Source of the DNA: a virus
Virus record (IMG/VR): IMGVR_UViG_3300029309_000170
Coordinates: 3,522-33,039 of that record
Direction: 5' to 3' (one strand)
DNA: 29,518 nt
The notes below the pieces were generated by a model. It worked only from the letters and a program-made list of their open reading frames with translations. It searched no databases and was not told the DNA's origin. Made by a program: the position numbers and the translations under genes. Below, in pieces: positions 15,550 to 21,651 of this stretch (positions are counted from its first letter, which is position 1; the number at the start of each line of letters is the position of its first letter).

Positions 15550-15788
15550 CTTTTATCAGCCAATTCCACTTCCACCATATCATCAATCATACCCTCTATT
15601 CTATCCATCTGAATTTTCATATCATGCACCTCCTCTTCCAAATCAACAATATCATCTTCCATATCAAACCATTTATCTATCATCTTTATTTCCCTGTGTT
15701 TTAAAGCATTATTTTCAGTTATCAACCACACTGCCCCAGCAAATGTAAGTATAACTAATATCAACAGTATATTATTTGTTTTCATCAT
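15546..15788 (-). CDS. Membrane-anchored coiled-coil protein (spanin-like layout)
   Basis: 80 residues. One membrane segment near the N-terminus (about 6-23, NILLILVILTFAGAVWLI) and then a long acidic helix with heptad spacing (MIDKWFDMEDDIVDLEEEVH ... IQMDRIEGMIDDM). The N-terminal anchor with a periplasmic coiled coil is the form of an inner-membrane spanin, but no overlapping lipoprotein gene is found here, so the call is only structural. Two adjacent ATG codons can serve as the start. Confidence 0.65.
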   Translation of the reverse strand: MMKTNNILLILVILTFAGAVWLITENNALKHREIKMIDKWFDMEDDIVDLEEEVHDMKIQMDRIEGMIDDMVEVELADKR

Positions 15789-15930
15789 TATTTATTTTAT
15801 CATTATAATCATTTTCATTCCTAGCATCCATAAACCCATCAATAAATCCCTTCAACGCATTCCAACCAACACCCAAAAATAAAGATATTACAAACGCTGA
15901 AAGTAATATTTGTATTATTTTAAGTCCCAT
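15772..15930 (-). CDS. 52-residue membrane protein
   Basis: 52 residues starting MGLKIIQILLSAFVISLFLG, one membrane segment followed by a polar, Asn/Asp-rich tail (DGFMDARNENDYNDKINNDE). It overlaps the next gene by 17 bases and the 29-residue gene upstream by 16. Function unknown. Confidence 0.55.
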   Translation of the reverse strand: MGLKIIQILLSAFVISLFLGVGWNALKGFIDGFMDARNENDYNDKINNDENK

Positions 15931-16004
15931 ACACTAGATTTTTTACGTTTAATATTCTTAATACGTTTAAGTAAAGGTATATTTACATTATCCCAAAACT
16001 GCAT
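15915..16004 (-). CDS. 29-residue basic peptide (tentative)
   Basis: 29 residues, MQFWDNVNIPLLKRIKNIKR then KKSSVWDLK. Very basic and amphipathic. Supported only by its place in a gap between two genes and by the overlap with the next start; it may not be translated. Confidence 0.35.
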   Translation of the reverse strand: MQFWDNVNIPLLKRIKNIKRKKSSVWDLK

Positions 16005-16020
16005 CCACTTAACTTTAGTT

Positions 16021-16407
16021 TTAATCAAATTCATCTAAATATTCTTTTTTAACATATTTCAATTCCTCTTCTGTAAATGAATCTGGACTATCATTAACAA
16101 TATCCTCTACATGCTCATTAAAATACTCCTCAAATTGATCATCCATATAGATATCATCATACAAATACTCATCAATATAAACTGAATAATGCTCTTCCAA
16201 TACCTCCATTATTGTCTCTGCCAAGTCAGAATCATAATAATAAACATCCTCATTAATTGAAACATTCTGATCATCATGAGTAGCAACATACACTTCATAA
16301 CCATCGGCAGTAGATTCTGAATACACCTTAAAATCACCCTTATCAAACTCATCTACAATTTCCGTATTCAAATAATCCAACACTATTTTTCTATAATTCA
16401 ATTCCAT
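16021..16407 (-). CDS. Highly acidic protein (possible DNA mimic)
   Basis: 128 residues with 40 Asp+Glu and only 7 Lys+Arg, a net charge near -33. Acidic residues are spread along the chain and mixed with many Tyr and Phe (NEDVYYYDSDLAETIMEVLE, EHYSVYIDEYLYDDIYMDDQ), not clustered in a tail, so it looks like a folded helical acidic protein. No known motif. Phage proteins of this size and charge can be DNA mimics that inhibit restriction enzymes or other DNA-binding proteins; this remains inference. It is part of the operon of small genes from 17345. Confidence 0.7.
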   Translation of the reverse strand: MELNYRKIVLDYLNTEIVDEFDKGDFKVYSESTADGYEVYVATHDDQNVSINEDVYYYDSDLAETIMEVLEEHYSVYIDEYLYDDIYMDDQFEEYFNEHVEDIVNDSPDSFTEEELKYVKKEYLDEFD

Positions 16408-16431
16408 GTTCTGTATATACGTATTAATTAA

Positions 16432-16599
16432 TTAATATGTGTTAAAAGAGCTTCTCGAATTTCGCTTTTCTATATTTGATCGCCTTTGCTTTCTCCTATT
16501 TCGCTCATCTAATTTTGCTTTTCTTTCCTTAATATGGCTTAAATCATTCCTCCAAGCCGACATTGTATTAACTGTTTGTCTAATACTATTTTTACCCAT
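16432..16599 (-). CDS. 55-residue highly basic protein
   Basis: 55 residues, MGKNSIRQTVNTMSAWRNDL followed by an Arg/Lys-rich helix (KERKAKLDERNRRKQRRSNI) and ending RSSFNTY. Likely nucleic-acid binding. Its start overlaps the 45-residue gene by 8 bases, and the ATG follows AAGGTTA, like most starts here. It stands beside the very acidic 128-residue protein. Function unknown. Confidence 0.6.
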   Translation of the reverse strand: MGKNSIRQTVNTMSAWRNDLSHIKERKAKLDERNRRKQRRSNIEKRNSRSSFNTY

Positions 16600-16729
16600 T
16601 TAACCTTGATTTTAATTTTACAATACTATATAATATAAACATAGCTAATGCAATATAACCTATGTTTAATAAATGTGGGTGCGAATGTTCTCCACAAATC
16701 CCTAATGCATGATATATAAACTCTTTCAT
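16592..16729 (-). CDS. 45-residue membrane protein with CGEHSHPH motif
   Basis: 45 residues, MKEFIYHALGICGEHSHPHL then LNIGYIALAMFILYSIVKLK. A Cys/His-rich N-terminal motif (C-G-E-H-S-H-P-H, residues 12-19) that could bind a metal precedes one membrane segment (about 22-37). From memory, small phage proteins with a 'GICGEHSHP' motif recur in marine phages, but no function is known to me. Confidence 0.55.
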   Translation of the reverse strand: MKEFIYHALGICGEHSHPHLLNIGYIALAMFILYSIVKLKSRLNG

Positions 16730-16781
16730 TTCCGTTTTTTAATTTAATATAATAACCTTTTTATCACTCCTCACGTTTTTT

Positions 16782-16985
16782 TTAATCTATTTTTCTAATC
16801 ATATACCTGTCTACATCTCTATATTTGTATAAAGCAATATGATCTTTATCTTTAATACCAAATGAACCTCCTGACATTTTAGTAATAGTTCCTTCTTTAG
16901 TAATCATATCAATTCTAGACATAAATTTAACTTTATCACCTGTAGTAATTGTATTACCATTTGAATCTCTAATTATATCATCCAT
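16782..16985 (-). CDS. Small beta-barrel (KOW/SH3-like) protein
   Basis: 67 residues. The pattern GNTITTGDKVKFMSRIDMIT ... EGTITKMSGGSFGIKDKDHI is that of a small SH3/KOW-like barrel ('G..V......G.I........'), often used to bind nucleic acid or protein. No signal or membrane segment. Its start overlaps the stop of the 48-residue membrane gene (ATGGATGA), so it is coupled to it. Confidence 0.6.
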   Translation of the reverse strand: MDDIIRDSNGNTITTGDKVKFMSRIDMITKEGTITKMSGGSFGIKDKDHIALYKYRDVDRYMIRKID

Positions 16986-17124
16986 TTGAATAGTGTTTAT
17001 ATAAGCTAATTATTGCATACATAAATATTCCAAACATAATAATTGGTGGGTAAAGTATACATAAAGGTATTACTACTAAACCTACTATTATCCAAAGTAT
17101 AGCTATTTCTTCTTTAGTTTTCAT
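16978..17124 (-). CDS. 48-residue two-segment membrane protein
   Basis: 48 residues, MKTKEEIAILWIIVGLVVIP then LCILYPPIIMFGIFMYAIIS and LYKHYSNG. Two close membrane segments joined by a Pro-Pro turn make a hairpin. The ATG overlaps the stop of the upstream gene and its own stop overlaps the next start, so coding is well supported. Could be a small holin-like or host-membrane protein; unproven. Confidence 0.6.
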   Translation of the reverse strand: MKTKEEIAILWIIVGLVVIPLCILYPPIIMFGIFMYAIISLYKHYSNG

Positions 17125-17345
17125 CTTTCTAATATTACAAATTTACCAAAGGCATTATCAAACACTTCTAATAAATGCTCATAATCGCCCTGCATCATTT
17201 CATTTATAAGAGCAGAACCATTATCTTCCCACTCTAATTGCTTTGCAAATCGCTTTGCATAACCCATTAATGCAAATGCATTACCATCTGGACCTGTTAA
17301 ATCTATTACTATAGGGCCTGTATGTTCTTGTTTTTTTCTTATCAT
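17121..17345 (-). CDS. Conserved phage-type protein with DLTGPDGNAF motif
   Basis: 74 residues from the ATG next to the AAGGTT motif; a longer start 21 bases upstream is possible but would overlap that motif. The segment GPIVIDLTGPDGNAFALMGY (about 10-29) followed by AKQLEW and MMQGDYEHLLEVFDNAFGKF matches a small protein I recall as widespread in phages and some bacteria, of unknown function. Soluble. It is the first gene downstream of the weak terminator behind the RadA-like gene and probably relies on read-through from P3. Confidence 0.75.
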   Translation of the reverse strand: MIRKKQEHTGPIVIDLTGPDGNAFALMGYAKRFAKQLEWEDNGSALINEMMQGDYEHLLEVFDNAFGKFVILER

Positions 17346-17364
17346 AACCTTATTTTTGGCCCCC

Positions 17365-17381
17365 AAAAGCCCTCGCGGGCT
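17365..17381 (-). terminator. Weak intrinsic terminator after the RadA-like gene
   Basis: Minus strand: stem AGCCC/GGGCT with tetraloop GCGA (17381-17368), then TTTT (17368-17365). The stem is short (5 bp) and the T-run has only four bases, so partial termination is expected. Confidence 0.45.
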
Positions 17382-17421
17382 AGGAAATGGGGGTATTGGT
17401 TATGTTGTAGTTAAACCTTTA

Positions 17422-18228
17422 TTATGCATTTATTGCTTCTGTAAATAACCATCCAACGTGATTTTTCTGATTTAAACTAAAATGTAGTTTATCCATTTGA
17501 CCACCTCTTCGGTTTTTACTAAAAAATAATACTCTACTACCATCAGAGAATTTTAAATGACCCATTCCAGTAAGCATATGCTTGAATCTGTTTGAACCAG
17601 CAAATTCACCACTTTTAGTAACTTGTTGTATTATTAAAAATGTAGTATTCTTTTTAGCTATATTCTCAGCTTTATTATGCTTTTCAAGTAAATTTAATAC
17701 TTGACTCTCAGCATTCTTGAAAGTACCACCATGAAAATCTACAATGTTAGTACAAACTTCAGCCATACTATCTATTAGTACAACATCAAAACCTTGAGCT
17801 AATACACTCTTTAATACTATTATAGGATCTTTTTCAATATAATCACCCATAAATAAGATATCTAATTTACCAAATTTTGGGTATCTTTTAACATATCCAT
17901 ATAAATCAATACTTGTCATTTCACCTGAAATGAATAAACACTTTTGACCTTTTTTCTGAAGATCAGCTAATATATCTAACATAACTGTTGATTTACCAAC
18001 TCCTGGATCTCCAACAAAAGCAAAATTTGTACCTTTCATTAAACCACCTTCGCTTGAAAGTAATGAATCAATTTTTTTACCTGTTTTCATTGGCTTAAAT
18101 AAACCCTTATCAAACTTGATATCATTCATTTTTACCAACTGAGGCTTCCATTTACTAACTGTAGCATTACCTACAACTTGCTTTTTACTTGGACGACCTC
18201 TTTTAACTTTATTTTCTACTTTTAACAT
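17422..18228 (-). CDS. RecA-fold ATPase, RadA/Sms-like core
   Basis: 268 residues. Walker A GDPGVGKST at 73-81, Walker B DVVLIDS at 148-154, QQVTKSGEFAGSNRFKHM at 201-218 (the RadA 'HVTK.G..AGP....HM' motif) and SKNRRGG at 237-243 (the KNRFG motif, here with Arg in place of Phe). RadA/Sms has a zinc finger before and a Lon-like domain after this core; both are absent, leaving an N-terminal basic segment (KRGRPSKKQ). Phage members of this family work in recombination or as DnaB-like helicases; with no primase domain the former seems likelier. Driven by promoter P3, with AAAGGTTATG before the start. Confidence 0.85.
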   Translation of the reverse strand: MLKVENKVKRGRPSKKQVVGNATVSKWKPQLVKMNDIKFDKGLFKPMKTGKKIDSLLSSEGGLMKGTNFAFVGDPGVGKSTVMLDILADLQKKGQKCLFISGEMTSIDLYGYVKRYPKFGKLDILFMGDYIEKDPIIVLKSVLAQGFDVVLIDSMAEVCTNIVDFHGGTFKNAESQVLNLLEKHNKAENIAKKNTTFLIIQQVTKSGEFAGSNRFKHMLTGMGHLKFSDGSRVLFFSKNRRGGQMDKLHFSLNQKNHVGWLFTEAINA

Positions 18229-18266
18229 AACCTTTATTTTATATATTTTTTAACTTAACTACATGG

Positions 18267-18298
18267 TAAATATACGAACCATATCTGTGGTAACCAAA
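18267..18298 (-). promoter_or_regulatory. Promoter P3
   Basis: TTTGG at 18298-18294, spacer TTACCACAGATATGGTTCG, TATATTTA at 18274-18267. The spacer holds a perfect ACCA/TGGT dyad. Drives the RadA-like gene. Confidence 0.75.
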
Positions 18299-18306
18299 TA
18301 TCTCCG

Positions 18307-18549
18307 CTAGAAAGGTAACTCTTCTTCACATTTAGTACGTGATACTGGCTCACTAATATCATTTAGTGATCTAGTTTGTAAACTAGCAAATGGGCATTCA
18401 TTTATTTCAATTACTCTGGTATGATCACCATTTACTTTTCTTTTCATACCATGTGCTATTTTTCTAGCCATATAATCATTTTCTGCATACACATAAGTGT
18501 CTATTACTACTGCATATCTTTTTTTATTTCTACCTTTAAATCTACTCAT
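18307..18549 (-). CDS. Small protein with SSB-like acidic C-terminal tip
   Basis: 80 residues from the ATG one base after the upstream stop (a longer frame exists but overlaps that gene). Basic N-terminal half (SRFKGRNKKRYAVVIDTYVY), the segment AENDYMARKIAHGM, and a C-terminus that ends EEELPF. That tip resembles the DDDIPF tail through which SSB proteins recruit replication and repair partners. No OB-fold is obvious. It is the third gene of the P4 operon. The neighbouring RadA-like gene makes a DNA-replication role attractive but unproven. Confidence 0.65.
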   Translation of the reverse strand: MSRFKGRNKKRYAVVIDTYVYAENDYMARKIAHGMKRKVNGDHTRVIEINECPFASLQTRSLNDISEPVSRTKCEEELPF

Positions 18550-18550
18550 A

Positions 18551-18802
18551 TTACTTATTTTTAATATTGTACCAATAATTCCAACCTGTGTCTTCGTCTT
18601 CGATTTCTTGCTTTTCAACTTTATAACCTAATTTTTCAAATATAGCATAAAATTTATCTTCATAATATAATTCATTCCAGTAACCGAATCTGAACATAAT
18701 ATATTCTTCACCATCAAATTTATCATATCTTGCTTCAACCTGGAAATCCGATGATCCATAATAATCTTGGACTTCTAATAATGTTTCAAATTTTAATCTC
18801 AT
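18551..18802 (-). CDS. Small aromatic-rich protein, unknown
   Basis: 83 residues, very rich in Tyr, Phe and Trp, with acidic residues (DKFDGEEYIMFRFGYWNELY, then YEDKFYAIFEKLGYKVEKQE), no signal or membrane segment. The alternation suggests a beta-sheet followed by a helix (FYAIFEKLGYKVE). The AAGGTTATG motif precedes the start and the gene follows the two-TM gene by four bases. No function recognised. Confidence 0.65.
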   Translation of the reverse strand: MRLKFETLLEVQDYYGSSDFQVEARYDKFDGEEYIMFRFGYWNELYYEDKFYAIFEKLGYKVEKQEIEDEDTGWNYWYNIKNK

Positions 18803-18806
18803 AACC

Positions 18807-19028
18807 TTAATTTTCTAAATTTTTCGCTGTCCAAGCTGATAATATAAAACAAGCTATCCATCCTATAACCCATCCTACAGCTGGCCAAATACCTCCACCT
18901 TCATATACGAATTTAGTTGTTATAACTGCAACAAATAAAATTGCTATAGTAAGCATTACTACAAGCACTGATGCCATTTTATCTCCAAGTGGATCAAACC
19001 AATCATTATTATTTTTAAACTCTTTCAT
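18807..19028 (-). CDS. Two-segment membrane protein
   Basis: 73 residues: a polar N-terminus (KEFKNNNDWFDPLGDKM), membrane segments at about 19-38 (ASVLVVMLTIAILFVAVITT) and 47-65 (IWPAVGWVIGWIACFILSAW), short polar tail. First gene of the P4 operon, with AAAGGTTATG before the start. Membrane function unknown. Confidence 0.7.
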   Translation of the reverse strand: MKEFKNNNDWFDPLGDKMASVLVVMLTIAILFVAVITTKFVYEGGGIWPAVGWVIGWIACFILSAWTAKNLEN

Positions 19029-19062
19029 AACCTTTATTTTATTTTTTAACTTAACTACAATG

Positions 19063-19094
19063 TGAATATACGAACCCTTCTTCAGGTATCCAAA
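19063..19094 (-). promoter_or_regulatory. Promoter P4
   Basis: TTTGG at 19094-19090, spacer ATACCTGAAGAAGGGTTCG, TATATTCA at 19070-19063. The leader carries the shared TTAAGTTAAAAAATAAAATAAAGG-type sequence before the ATG. Confidence 0.75.
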
Positions 19095-19111
19095 TATTTG
19101 CGCAATTACTT

Positions 19112-19417
19112 TTAGATTAATTCAAATCCTTTTTTAGTAAGATAATTACGACTATCTGATCTAAAATCATCTCTAACTGTATAATATAAATGGATATTTA
19201 CATTTTCCTTAAATGAAATATCTTCTAATGCATCTACTAATAAAAATTTACCTTCATTAGTATGATCTTGTTGAGTAATATATTCTACAAAAAGTTCACC
19301 TTTATAATCATAAACATCATATGATTTAAATCTATAATCAAACCACTTTTTATCAAATTCTGAAATTGCGTTTTCTATTAAATCTATTTCTTCTACTAAA
19401 TATTCTGTTTTATACAT
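19112..19417 (-). CDS. Early-region protein, unknown
   Basis: 101 residues from the ATG behind AAGGTT; a longer frame reaches 28 residues upstream but would run across promoter P5, so it is rejected. Acidic, aromatic-rich: YLVEEIDLIENAISEFDKKW, DYKGELFVEYITQQDH, VNIHLYYTVRDDF, ending KKGFELI. Probably a small alpha/beta fold. The family is not recognised. Confidence 0.7.
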   Translation of the reverse strand: MYKTEYLVEEIDLIENAISEFDKKWFDYRFKSYDVYDYKGELFVEYITQQDHTNEGKFLLVDALEDISFKENVNIHLYYTVRDDFRSDSRNYLTKKGFELI

Positions 19418-19435
19418 AACCTTAATTTTACCCTG

Positions 19436-19467
19436 TAAATATACGAAAGGGCTTTCGCCCCTCCAAA
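19436..19467 (-). promoter_or_regulatory. Promoter P5 with GNRA-type hairpin spacer
   Basis: TTTGG at 19467-19463, spacer AGGGGCGAAAGCCCTTTCG, TATATTTA at 19443-19436. The spacer contains GGGC-GAAA-GCCC, a stem closed by a GNRA tetraloop. The -33 box follows the stop of the upstream gene (GCGTAAATATTTGG). Confidence 0.78.
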
Positions 19468-19470
19468 TAT

Positions 19471-19860
19471 TTACGCAATTGTTTTTTGCTTCTTTTTCCA
19501 AGCTGGAAATAATGCCGGATGGCCATATTGATTTTCTGTTAAATAAGCTACTTTATCTTCAAAATCAGCTTTAATCCATTCAGCTCTTGGAGTAATACCT
19601 TTAGCAAATAACTCGGCACAGAAATATTTATCTAATTCCTCTGCTTTGGTATGTGTTTCGTACATATAACTTTTTTCACCAGTTGTTCTCCAACTAAATG
19701 TATCAATTTCAACTTCATTCCATTCAGCTATCATATGGTCTGTCATTTGACCTCTTTCATTCTCTAATTTCTGAATTGAGATACCCACAATATCACCTAC
19801 TTTCAATCCATACTTTTCTAACTCATCTTTAACGATGTTTTTTATTTTTACTTTATTCAT
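19471..19860 (-). CDS. Early-region protein, unknown
   Basis: 129 residues, not recognised. N-terminal basic helix (NKVKIKNIVKDELEKYGLKV), then VGDIVGISIQKLENERGQMT, a Trp/Tyr-rich middle, and a C-terminal YLTENQYGHPALFPAWKKKQ. Soluble, no catalytic motif visible. Transcribed by P6 as a single gene: its stop codon is directly followed by P5, whose consensus even includes the stop. Confidence 0.7.
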   Translation of the reverse strand: MNKVKIKNIVKDELEKYGLKVGDIVGISIQKLENERGQMTDHMIAEWNEVEIDTFSWRTTGEKSYMYETHTKAEELDKYFCAELFAKGITPRAEWIKADFEDKVAYLTENQYGHPALFPAWKKKQKTIA

Positions 19861-19878
19861 AACCTTAATTTTACCTTA

Positions 19879-19910
19879 TAAATATACGAAAGGGCTTTCG
19901 CCCCTCCAAA
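19879..19910 (-). promoter_or_regulatory. Promoter P6 with GNRA-type hairpin spacer
   Basis: TTTGG at 19910-19906, spacer AGGGGCGAAAGCCCTTTCG identical to P5, TATATTTA at 19886-19879. Confidence 0.78.
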
Positions 19911-19913
19911 TAT

Positions 19914-20108
19914 TTATGCAATCATTTCTAAAATTTCTTCTTGTGTATAATTAACTATCCAACCATCCTGAAATCCATCTCTAACCGTTATTTTTCCTTC
20001 TGTTAAATCAGACATTTCTATACATTCATTTTCAGTTATGTAACCATAACCATAACCTTTTATTAATTCCATTATCTCTTTTCTTCTTTTTTCTGTAAAT
20101 TCAAACAT
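19914..20108 (-). CDS. 64-residue protein, unknown
   Basis: 64 residues: helix FTEKRRKEIMELIKGYGYGY, then ENECIEMSDLTEGKITVRDG and a closing DGWIVNYTQEEILEMIA. Looks like a small compact alpha/beta protein, acidic overall. Own promoter (P7) and AAGGTTATG start motif; the stop codon merges into promoter P6. Function unknown. Confidence 0.65.
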   Translation of the reverse strand: MFEFTEKRRKEIMELIKGYGYGYITENECIEMSDLTEGKITVRDGFQDGWIVNYTQEEILEMIA

Positions 20109-20129
20109 AACCTTAATTTTTTATTTGCC

Positions 20130-20161
20130 TAAATATACGAACCCTTTTTCAGGTAGCCAAA
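20130..20161 (-). promoter_or_regulatory. Promoter P7
   Basis: TTTGG at 20161-20157, spacer CTACCTGAAAAAGGGTTCG, TATATTTA at 20137-20130. The -33 box follows directly on the stop codon of the metalloprotein gene. Confidence 0.75.
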
Positions 20162-20164
20162 TAT

Positions 20165-20545
20165 TTACGCAAAAAGATGCCACTTTTCTTCTGCTCTTAA
20201 TGCTTCTAATTCAGCAGGATTATTTTTATAAGTATAACCTTGGTCATAATATTTCTTATCTAAATCCTTTGGCTGTAAATAATGAATATATTCATGTATT
20301 AATGCTCTAAGTAGTTCTTCTTTATCTGGAATATAATCTGAGTATAAAGATATTTTATTTATATCACTATCGTATCTACCACTTGGTTCATCTTCACCTT
20401 CTGCATCTTCATCTCCAGTTAAATCAACAAAAACATTTCTGTATACTACTATTTCAGGAATTGATTTTTTACCTTTACCAAAATATTTTACTATTTTAGG
20501 GTAAGCTTCATTTGCTATATCTAAAATTTCTTGTTTATCCATCAT
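20165..20545 (-). CDS. Small zincin-type metallopeptidase-like protein
   Basis: 126 residues. Zinc motif HEYIH at 84-88 within LLRALIHEYIHYLQ, followed by a helix with NPAELEALRAEEKW (109-122), where E112 or E114 could be the third zinc ligand, as in gluzincin-type minimal peptidases (M48/IrrE/SprT-like layouts). An acidic insert (GDEDAEGEDEPSG) lies before the core. With no signal peptide it would act in the cytoplasm; targets are unknown, and some small phage zincins may be inactive scaffolds. It follows the 43-residue membrane gene by nine bases under promoter P8. Two start codons in tandem (MM). Confidence 0.75.
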   Translation of the reverse strand: MMDKQEILDIANEAYPKIVKYFGKGKKSIPEIVVYRNVFVDLTGDEDAEGEDEPSGRYDSDINKISLYSDYIPDKEELLRALIHEYIHYLQPKDLDKKYYDQGYTYKNNPAELEALRAEEKWHLFA

Positions 20546-20554
20546 AGATAAATA

Positions 20555-20686
20555 TTAAGCAAAATATAGTAATACAAATTTACATGCCATTGCTGCTGCA
20601 AAAATCATTCCAGCAAGTATTGCTGTATCTAATATTGCTTTAAATTCTATTATATTACTATTGATGTATTTTATAACTTTTTTCAT
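20555..20686 (-). CDS. 43-residue membrane peptide
   Basis: 43 residues, MKKVIKYINSNIIEFKAILD then TAILAGMIFAAAMACKFVLL and YFA. One membrane segment at about 21-42 after an amphipathic, basic N-terminus. The start has the AAGGTTATG motif just after promoter P8, which strongly supports translation. Confidence 0.65.
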   Translation of the reverse strand: MKKVIKYINSNIIEFKAILDTAILAGMIFAAAMACKFVLLYFA

Positions 20687-20704
20687 AACCTTAATTTTAC
20701 CCTG

Positions 20705-20736
20705 TAAATATACGAAGGAGCTCTCGCTCCTCCAAA
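20705..20736 (-). promoter_or_regulatory. Promoter P8 with covarying hairpin spacer
   Basis: TTTGG at 20736-20732, spacer AGGAGCGAGAGCTCCTTCG, TATATTTA at 20712-20705. The spacer holds GGAGC-GAGA-GCTCC: other stem bases than in P5/P6, but pairing and the GNRA loop are kept. Confidence 0.78.
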
Positions 20737-20758
20737 TATTTACGCAATTTTCTTTAAA

Positions 20759-21565
20759 TTAGCTTGCAAACTCTAATGCAACATCAAATAGTTCTTTATT
20801 GATCTTTTGATCTTGTTTGAAGTTTTTGATTTGTCTGGCTTTTCTTAATTTACCAGCAACTTTATATTCGAAATCACCATCAATGATTTTTTCTTGTACT
20901 ACATTAAATACACTCCAAAGATCCTTACCTTTATCCTCATCTCTAGTAGGTGTAAGTAAATCTTTAAAATCAATTTTAATTCTTTTTAATTCATCATCGT
21001 TGAATCTAGTAGTAATTGCTTTTTTAGCAAACGCAATTGCTTGATTTTGACCAAGCTCAGTTGCCTGCATTTTATTCATTGATTCAACTGTTAAAGGTAA
21101 TTTTTCAACCATTTCTTTAATTTTAACTTGAAGCTCTTCAAATGAATAACCCATATGTCTCATCTTAACATCTTCAAATTGTGTGGTTGAAATAACTAAC
21201 CCATTTTCACAAATCATTCTAAATAACCCAGCGGTAAATGTAAATGCATTTTTACCATCATGACTATTTGTTAATAATACTTGTGGAAAAACTGTATCAC
21301 CACCTTTACCATCAATCTGAACATCTGGATTTCTAAATACTACTAAATGCTTTTGAAAACCTTTAGTGCTATTTTTTCTAGCTTTAACTTCTTTGGCATC
21401 AACAACATCCCAACCTAATGTTCTCATATCATTGATTACTTTACTAGTAGGAATGTGGGTATAATGCTTTGAAACTTCAGCACTTGCTTTTTTACTAAAT
21501 ACACATGGAGCTTTTTCTCTAATTTGAGCATCACTTAAAAATTCACTTTTTTCTAAATCTAACAT
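20759..21565 (-). CDS. DUF932 family phage/plasmid protein
   Basis: 268 residues. The central part matches the DUF932 pattern: VFPQVLLTNSHDGKNAFTFT and AGLFRMICENGLVISTTQFE, with upstream 'VVFRNP' and a helical C-terminal half. Members are common in phages and plasmids and have no agreed function; proposed links are with DNA recombination. Length is in the normal range. Driven by promoter P9 with AAAAGTTATG before the start; the promoter P8 element begins just after its stop. Confidence 0.8.
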   Translation of the reverse strand: MLDLEKSEFLSDAQIREKAPCVFSKKASAEVSKHYTHIPTSKVINDMRTLGWDVVDAKEVKARKNSTKGFQKHLVVFRNPDVQIDGKGGDTVFPQVLLTNSHDGKNAFTFTAGLFRMICENGLVISTTQFEDVKMRHMGYSFEELQVKIKEMVEKLPLTVESMNKMQATELGQNQAIAFAKKAITTRFNDDELKRIKIDFKDLLTPTRDEDKGKDLWSVFNVVQEKIIDGDFEYKVAGKLRKARQIKNFKQDQKINKELFDVALEFAS

Positions 21566-21602
21566 AACTTTTATTTATTTATTTTTTAACTTAATTACCC
21601 TG

Positions 21603-21634
21603 TAAATATACGAACCCTATCTTGGGGAGCCAAA
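21603..21634 (-). promoter_or_regulatory. Promoter P9
   Basis: TTTGG at 21634-21630, spacer CTCCCCAAGATAGGGTTCG, TATATTTA at 21610-21603, followed by the shared TTAAGTTAAAAAATAA-type leader. Confidence 0.75.
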
Positions 21635-21651
21635 TATCCTGCGCAGGAAAG

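Noticed and set aside
15546-15788. Rz/Rz1 spanin pair
   Set aside because: The TM plus coiled-coil layout fits an inner spanin, but there is no embedded or adjacent lipoprotein gene; kept only as a structural description.
19436-21634. Spacer hairpins as intrinsic terminators
   Set aside because: No T-run follows the stems on the minus strand; the conserved 19-base spacing between TTTGG and TATATTTA fits promoters better.
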